Shown: positions 58,691 through 64,000 of the stretch, piece by piece
Position numbering within the stretch: the stretch's first letter is position 1
Layout of the letters: every line of letters starts with the position of its first letter
Assembly: GCA_964036275.1 (NCBI GenBank)
Contig: CAXIWQ010000151.1
Span: 91,906-155,905 of the forward strand
DNA length: 64,000 nucleotides
Source: Litoditis marina
Taxonomy: Eukaryota; Nematoda; Chromadorea; Rhabditida; Rhabditidae
Direction: 5' to 3'
The notes under the pieces: model-generated
The model's input: the letters and a program-made list of their open reading frames with translations, nothing else
Told to the model about the DNA's origin: nothing
Database searches by the model: none
Program-made: the position numbers and the translations under genes

Positions 58691-61600
58691 TCAGGTTTTT
58701 GTAGCTGGGAGCAACAGACTTGATAGCCGTATGAACTTTTCTATGTAGCTGCAAGCCAACAAGTCGATAACCGCGATAATTCGTATTTTGTGGCTGTGCG
58801 CCACAGAATAGATAGTCGTATTAGGTTTTTGTAGCTGGGAGCAACATATTTGATAGCCGTATAACCTTTTTCCTGTAGCTGCACGGCAAAGAGTCAATAA
58901 CCGCGTTAATTTGTCTTTTGTGGCTGTGCGCCACAGAATATAAAGTCGTATTAGGTTTTTGTAGCTGGGAGCAACAGACTTGATAGCCGTATGAACTTTT
59001 TTCTGTAGCTGCAAGGCAAAGAGGTAATAACCGCGTTAATTTGTCTTTTGTGGCTGTGCGCCACAGAATAGATTGTCGTATCAGGTTTTTGTAGCTGGGA
59101 GCAACAGACTTGATAGCCGTATGAACTTTTTTCTGTAGCTGCAAGGCAAAGAGGTAATAACCGCGTTAATTTGTCTTTTGTGGCTGTGCGCCACAGAATA
59201 GATTGTCGTATCAGGTTTTTGTAGCTGGGAGCAACAGACTTGATAGCCGTATGAACTTTTTTCTGTAGCTGCAAGGCAAAGAGGTAATAACCGCGTTAAT
59301 TTGTCTTTTGTGGCTGTGCGCCATAGGATATAAAGTCGTATTAGGTTTTTGTAGCCATGAGCAACAGACTTGATAGCCGTATAAACTTTTTTTTGTAGCT
59401 GCAAGGCAAAAAGTCGATAACCGCGTTATATCGTATTTTGTGGCTGTGTGCCACAGAATAGATAGTTGTATTGGGTTTTTCTAGCTGGGAGCAACATACT
59501 TGATAGCCATATAAACTTTTTTCTGTAGCTGCACGGCAAAGAGTCAATAACCGCGTTAATTTGTCTTTTGTGGCTGTGCGCCACAGAATATAAAGTCGTA
59601 TTAGGTTTTTGTAGCTGGGAGCAACAGACTTGATAGCCGTATAAACTTTTTTTCTGTAGCTGCAAGGCAAAGAGATAATAACCGCGTTAATTTGTCTTTT
59701 GTGGCTGTGCGCCACAGAATATAAAGTCGTATTAGGTTTTTGTAGCTGGGAGCAACAGATTTGATAGCCGTATGAAATGTTCTCTGTAACTGCGAGGCAA
59801 AGAGTCAATAACCGCGTTAATTCGTCTTTTGTGGCTGTGCGCCACAGAATATATAGTCGTATTAGGGTTTTGTAGCTGGGAGCAACAGACTTGATAGCCG
59901 TATGAACTTTTCTCTGTAGCTGCAAGCCAACAAGTCGATAACCGCGATAATTTGTATTTTGTGGCTGTGCGCCACAGAATAGATTGTCGTATTAGGTTTT
60001 TGTAGCTGGGAGCAACAGATTTGATAGCCGTATGAACTGTTCTCTGTAGCTGCAAGGCAAAGAGTCGATAACCGCGTCAATTCGTATTTTGTGGCTGTGC
60101 GCCACAGAATAGATAGTCGTATTAGGTTTTTGTAGCTGGGAGCAACATACTTGGTAGCCGTATAACCTTTTTCCTGTAGCTGCACGGCAAAGAGTCAATA
60201 ACCGCGTTAATTCGTCTTTTGTGGCTGTGCGCCACAGAATATGAAGTCGTATTAGGTTTTTGTAGCTGGGAGCAACAGACTTGATGGCCGTATGAACTTT
60301 TTTCTGTAGCTGCAAGGCAAAGAAGTAATAACCGCGTTAATTTGTCTTTTGTGGCTGTGCGCCACAGAATATATTGTCGTATCAGGTTTTTGTAGCTGGG
60401 AGCAACAGACTTGATAGCCGTATGAACTTTTCTCTGTAGCTGCAAGCCAACAAGTCGATAACCGCGATATTTCGTGTTTTGTGGCTGTGCGCCACAGAAT
60501 AGATTGTCGTATTAAGTTTTTGTAGCTGGGAGCGACAGATTTGATAGCCGTATGAACTGTTCTCTGTAGCTGCAAGGCAAAGAGTCGATAACCGCGTTAA
60601 TTCGTATTTTGTGGCTGTGCGCCACAGAATAGATAGTCGTATCAGGTTTTTGTAGCTGGGAGCAACATACTTGATAGCCGTATAACCTTTTTCCTGTAGC
60701 TGCACGGCAAATAGTCAATAACCGCGTTAATTTGTCTTTTGTGGCTGTGCGCCACAGAATATAAAGTCGTATTAGGTTTTCGTAGCTGGGAGCAACAGAC
60801 TTGATAGCCGTATGAATTTTTCTATGTAGCTGCAAGCCAACAAGTCGATAACCGCGATAATTCGTATTTTGTGGCTGTGCGCCACAGAATAGATAGTCGT
60901 ATTAGGTTTTTGTAGCTGGGAGCAACATATTTGATAGCCGTATAACCTTTTTCCTGTAGCTGCACGGCAAAGAGTCAATAACCGCGTTAATTTGTCTTTT
61001 GTGGCTGTGCGCCACAGAATATAAAGTCGTATTAGGTTTTTGTAGCTGGGAGCAACAGACTTGATAGCCGTATGAACTTTTTTCTGTAGCTGCAAGGCAA
61101 AGAGGTAATAACCGCGTTAATTTGTCTTTTGTGGCTGTGCGCCACAGAATAGATTGTCGTATCAGGTTTTTGTAGCTGGGAGCAACAGACTTGATAGCCG
61201 TATGAACTTTTTTCTGTAGCTGCAAGGCAAAGAGGTAATAACCGCGTTAATTTGTCTTTTGTGGCTGTGCGCCACAGAAAAGATTGTCGTATCAGGTTTT
61301 TGTAGCTGGGAGCAACAGACTTGATAGCCGTATGAACTTTTTTCTGTAGCTGCAAGGCAAAGAGGTAATAACCGCGTTAATTTGTCTTTTGTGGCTGTGC
61401 GCCATAGGATATAAAGTCGTATTAGGTTTTTGTAGCCATGAGCAACAGACTTGATAGCCGTATAAACTTTTTTTTGTAGCTGCAAGGCAAAAAGTCGATA
61501 ACCGCGTTATATCGTATTTTGTGGCTGTGTGCCACAGAATAGATAGTTGTATTGGGTTTTTCTAGCTGGGAGCAACATACTTGATAGCCATATAAACTTT

Positions 61601-63436
61601 TTTCTGTAGCTGCACGGCAAAGAGTCAATAACCGCGTTAATTTGTCTTTTGTGGCTGTGCGCCACAGAATATAAAGTCGTATTAGGTTTTTGTAGCTGGG
61701 AGCAACAGACTTGATAGCCGTATAAACTTTTTTTCTGTAGCTGCAAGGCAAAGAGATAATAACCGCGTTAATTTGTCTTTTGTGGCTGTGCGCCACAGAA
61801 TATAAAGTCGTATTAGGTTTTTGTAGCTGGGAGCAACAGATTTGATAGCCGTATGAAATGTTCTCTGTAACTGCGAGGCAAAGAGTCAATAACCGCGTTA
61901 ATTCGTCTTTTGTGGCTGTGCGCCACAGAATAGATAGTCGTATTAGGGTTTTGTAGCTGGGAGCAACAGACTTGATAGCCGTATGAACTTTTCTCTGTAG
62001 CTGCAAGCCAACAAGTCGATAACCGCGTCAATTCGTATTTTGTGGCTGTGCGCCACAGAATAGATAGTCGTATTAGGTTTTTGTAGCTGGGAGCAACAGA
62101 TTTGATAGCCGTATGAACTGTTCTCTGTAGCTGCAAGGCAAAGAGTCGATAACCGCGTTAATTCGTCTTTTGTGGCTGTGCGCCACAGAATAGATAGTCG
62201 TATTAGGTTTTTGTAGCTGGGAGCAACATACTTGGTAGCCGTATAACCTTTTTCCTGTAGCTGCACGGCAAAGAGTCAATAACCGCGTTAATTCGTCTTT
62301 TGTGGCTGTGCGCCACAGAATATGAAGTCGTATTAGGTTTTTGTAGCTGGGAGCAACAGACTTGATGGCCGTATGAACTTTTTTCTGTAGCTGCAAGGCA
62401 AAGAAGTAATAACCGCGTTAATTTGTCTTTTGTGGCTGTGCGCCACAGAATATATTGTCGTATCAGGTTTTTGTAGCTGGGAGCAACAGACTTGATAGCC
62501 GTATGAACTTTTCTCTGTAGCTGCAAGCCAACAAGTCGATAACCGCGATATTTCGTGTTTTGTGGCTGTGCGCCACAGAATAGATTGTCGTATTAAGTTT
62601 TTGTAGCTGGGAGCGACAGATTTGATAGCCGTATGAACTGTTCTCTGTAGCTGCAAGGCAAAGAGTCGATAACCGCGTTAACTCGTATTTTGTGGCTGTG
62701 CGCCACAGAATAGATAGTCGTATCAGGTTTTTGTAGCTGGGAGCAACATACTTGATAGCCGTATAACCTTTTTCCTGTAGCTGCACGGCAAATAGTCAAT
62801 AACCGCGTTAATTTGTCTTTTGTGGCTGTGCGCCACAGAATATAAAGTCGTATTAGGTTTTCGTAGCTGGGAGCAACAGACTTGATAGCCGTATGAATTT
62901 TTCTATGTAGCTGCAAGCCAACAAGTCGATAACCGCGATAATTCGTATTTTGTGGCTGTGCGCCACAGAATAGATAGTCGTATTAGGTTTTTGTAGCTGG
63001 GAGCAACATATTTGATAGCCGTATAACCTTTTTCCTGTAGCTGCACGGCAAAGAGTCAATAACCGCGTTAATTTGTCTTTTGTGGCTGTGCGCCACAGAA
63101 TATAAAGTCGTATTAGGTTTTTGTAGCTGGGAGCAACAGACTTGATAGCCGTATGAACTTTTTTCTGTAGCTGCAAGGCAAAGAGGTAATAACCGCGTTA
63201 ATTTGTCTTTTGTGGCTGTGCGCCACAGAATAGATTGTCGTATCAGGTTTTTGTAGCTGGGAGCAACAGACTTGATAGCCGTATGAACTTTTTTCTGTAG
63301 CTGCAAGGCAAAGAGGCAATAACCGCGTTAATTTGTCTTTTGTGGCTGTGCGCCACAGAAAAGATTGTCGTATCAGGTTTTTGTAGCTGGGAGCAACAGA
63401 CTTGATAGCCGTATGAACTTTTTTCTGTAGCTGCAA
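58691..63436. repeat. Higher-order repeat, 2081-bp period (about 2.3 copies)
   Basis: The unit starts at 58691, 60772 and 62853 (16 monomers plus 1 bp). Markers at this spacing are TTTCTATGTAGC, the AGAAAAGATTGTCG variant in the later two copies, TTAGGGTTTTGTAGC (59863 and 61944), GGGAGCGACAG (60527 and 62608) and TTGATGGCCG (60281 and 62362). The copies are nearly identical, with local rearrangement around 61.9-62.2 kb. Confidence 0.85.
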
Positions 63437-64000
63437 GCCAACAAGTCGATAACCGCGATAATTTGTATTTTGTGGCTGTGCGCCACAGAATAGATTGTCG
63501 TATTAGGTTTTTGTAGCTGGGAGCAACAGATTTGATAGCCGTATGAACTGTTCTCTGTAGCTGCAAGGCAAAGAGTCGATAACCGCGTCAATTCGTATTT
63601 TGTGGCTGTGCGCCACAGAATAGATAGTCGTATTAGGTTTTTGTAGCTGGGAGCAACATACTTGGTAGCCGTATAACCTTTTTCCTGTAGCTGCACGGCA
63701 AAGAGTCAATAACCGCGTTAATTTGTCTTTTGTGGCTGTGCGCCACAGAATAGATTGTCGTATTAGGTTTTTGTAGCTGGGAGCAACAGATTTGATAGCC
63801 GTATGAAATATTCTCTGTAACTGCGAGGCAAAGAGTCAATAACCGCGTTAATTCGTCTTTTGTGGCTGTGCGCCACAGAATATATAGTCGTATTAGGTTT
63901 TTGTAGCTGGGAGCAACAAACTTGATAGCCGTATGAACTGTTCTCTGCAGCTGCAAGGCAAAGAGGTAATAACCGCGTTAATTTGTCTTTTGTGGCTGTG

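Larger units (their letters stand above)
45612..64000. repeat. Satellite array, right block
   Basis: About 141 monomers of the same 130-bp satellite and orientation, running off the window end. Apart from the first hundred bases, which are divergent type, the monomers are the uniform type seen at 11-26 kb, and several multi-monomer blocks are shared with that region (for example 56612-57325 with 23859-24572). Small indels mark some monomers: an 8-bp loss at 48081 and again at 50933, and a 9-bp GTAATAACC duplication near 53040. No interruption and no gene. Confidence 0.98.

Noticed and set aside
237..63956. Hundreds of minus-strand open frames, mostly 107 codons, with up to 353 codons at 41412-42473
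   Set aside because: They repeat every monomer with the satellite. Each frame meets the same TAA (in CCTAATAC of the minus strand) once per 390 bp because 130 is not a multiple of three. The longer ones appear where indels skip that stop. Indels are not kept in multiples of three and the frames overlap one another, so there is no sign of coding constraint.
1..64000. Telomeric repeat, from TATTAGGTTTTTG in each monomer
   Set aside because: TTAGG occurs only once per 130 bp inside a longer unit, and there is no run of tandem TTAGGC, TTAGGG or TTAGG.

Overview
This window is eukaryotic satellite DNA carrying two transposable-element insertions. I see no host protein gene and no RNA gene. About 90% of it (1-27441, 32141-43962 and 45612-64000, about 57.6 kb or roughly 440 monomers) is one head-to-tail tandem repeat with a 130-bp period and a single orientation throughout. 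The organism is an animal. An invertebrate, possibly a nematode, fits best: there is an RTE-clade retrotransposon, an LTR element whose primer-binding site matches tRNA-Gly with the GCATCGG acceptor stem, and no CpG depletion (7 CpG per 130-bp monomer at 43% G+C by hand count). The nematode assignment is inference.

The 130-bp monomer is itself built of three diverged subunits of about 44, 45 and 41 bp. Each begins with a T-run followed by TGT(A/G)GCTG, and 20 of 37 aligned positions are identical in all three. The C subunit holds a hairpin (TGTGGC-TGTGC-GCCACA), and the A subunit holds an imperfect version of it. Monomers are assembled into higher-order repeats: about 4150 bp in 3.1-11.2 kb, about 8.8-9.9 kb in 9.2-27.2 kb, 2597 bp in 37.4-41.6 kb, 1040 bp in 45.7-48.0 kb, a 1.5-kb block present three times in 48.9-55.0 kb, 1039 bp in 56.5-58.4 kb and 2081 bp in 58.7-63.4 kb.

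From 27442 to 32140 sits a complete LTR retrotransposon without coding capacity. It has two 413-bp LTRs that differ at two bases, TGTTCG...CGAACA ends, a 5-bp ATAAC target duplication and a tRNA-Gly primer-binding site directly after the 5' LTR. Its 3.9-kb interior has no recognisable gag or pol. From 43963 to 45611 sits a 5'-truncated RTE-type non-LTR retrotransposon. It has a reverse transcriptase with intact catalytic aspartates, one frameshift, one in-frame stop and an AATCTTGA repeat tail, and it is flanked by TGAACT. Uninterrupted paralogous copies of both target sites exist elsewhere in the same array, so both insertion points can be fixed to the base or nearly so.

Both insertions lie close to the edges of a domain of more divergent monomers (about 26.9-45.7 kb), between two domains of more uniform monomers. 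Every long open frame inside the satellite (typically 107 codons, minus strand) is a by-product of a stop-poor repeat whose period is not divisible by three. I do not annotate these as genes.
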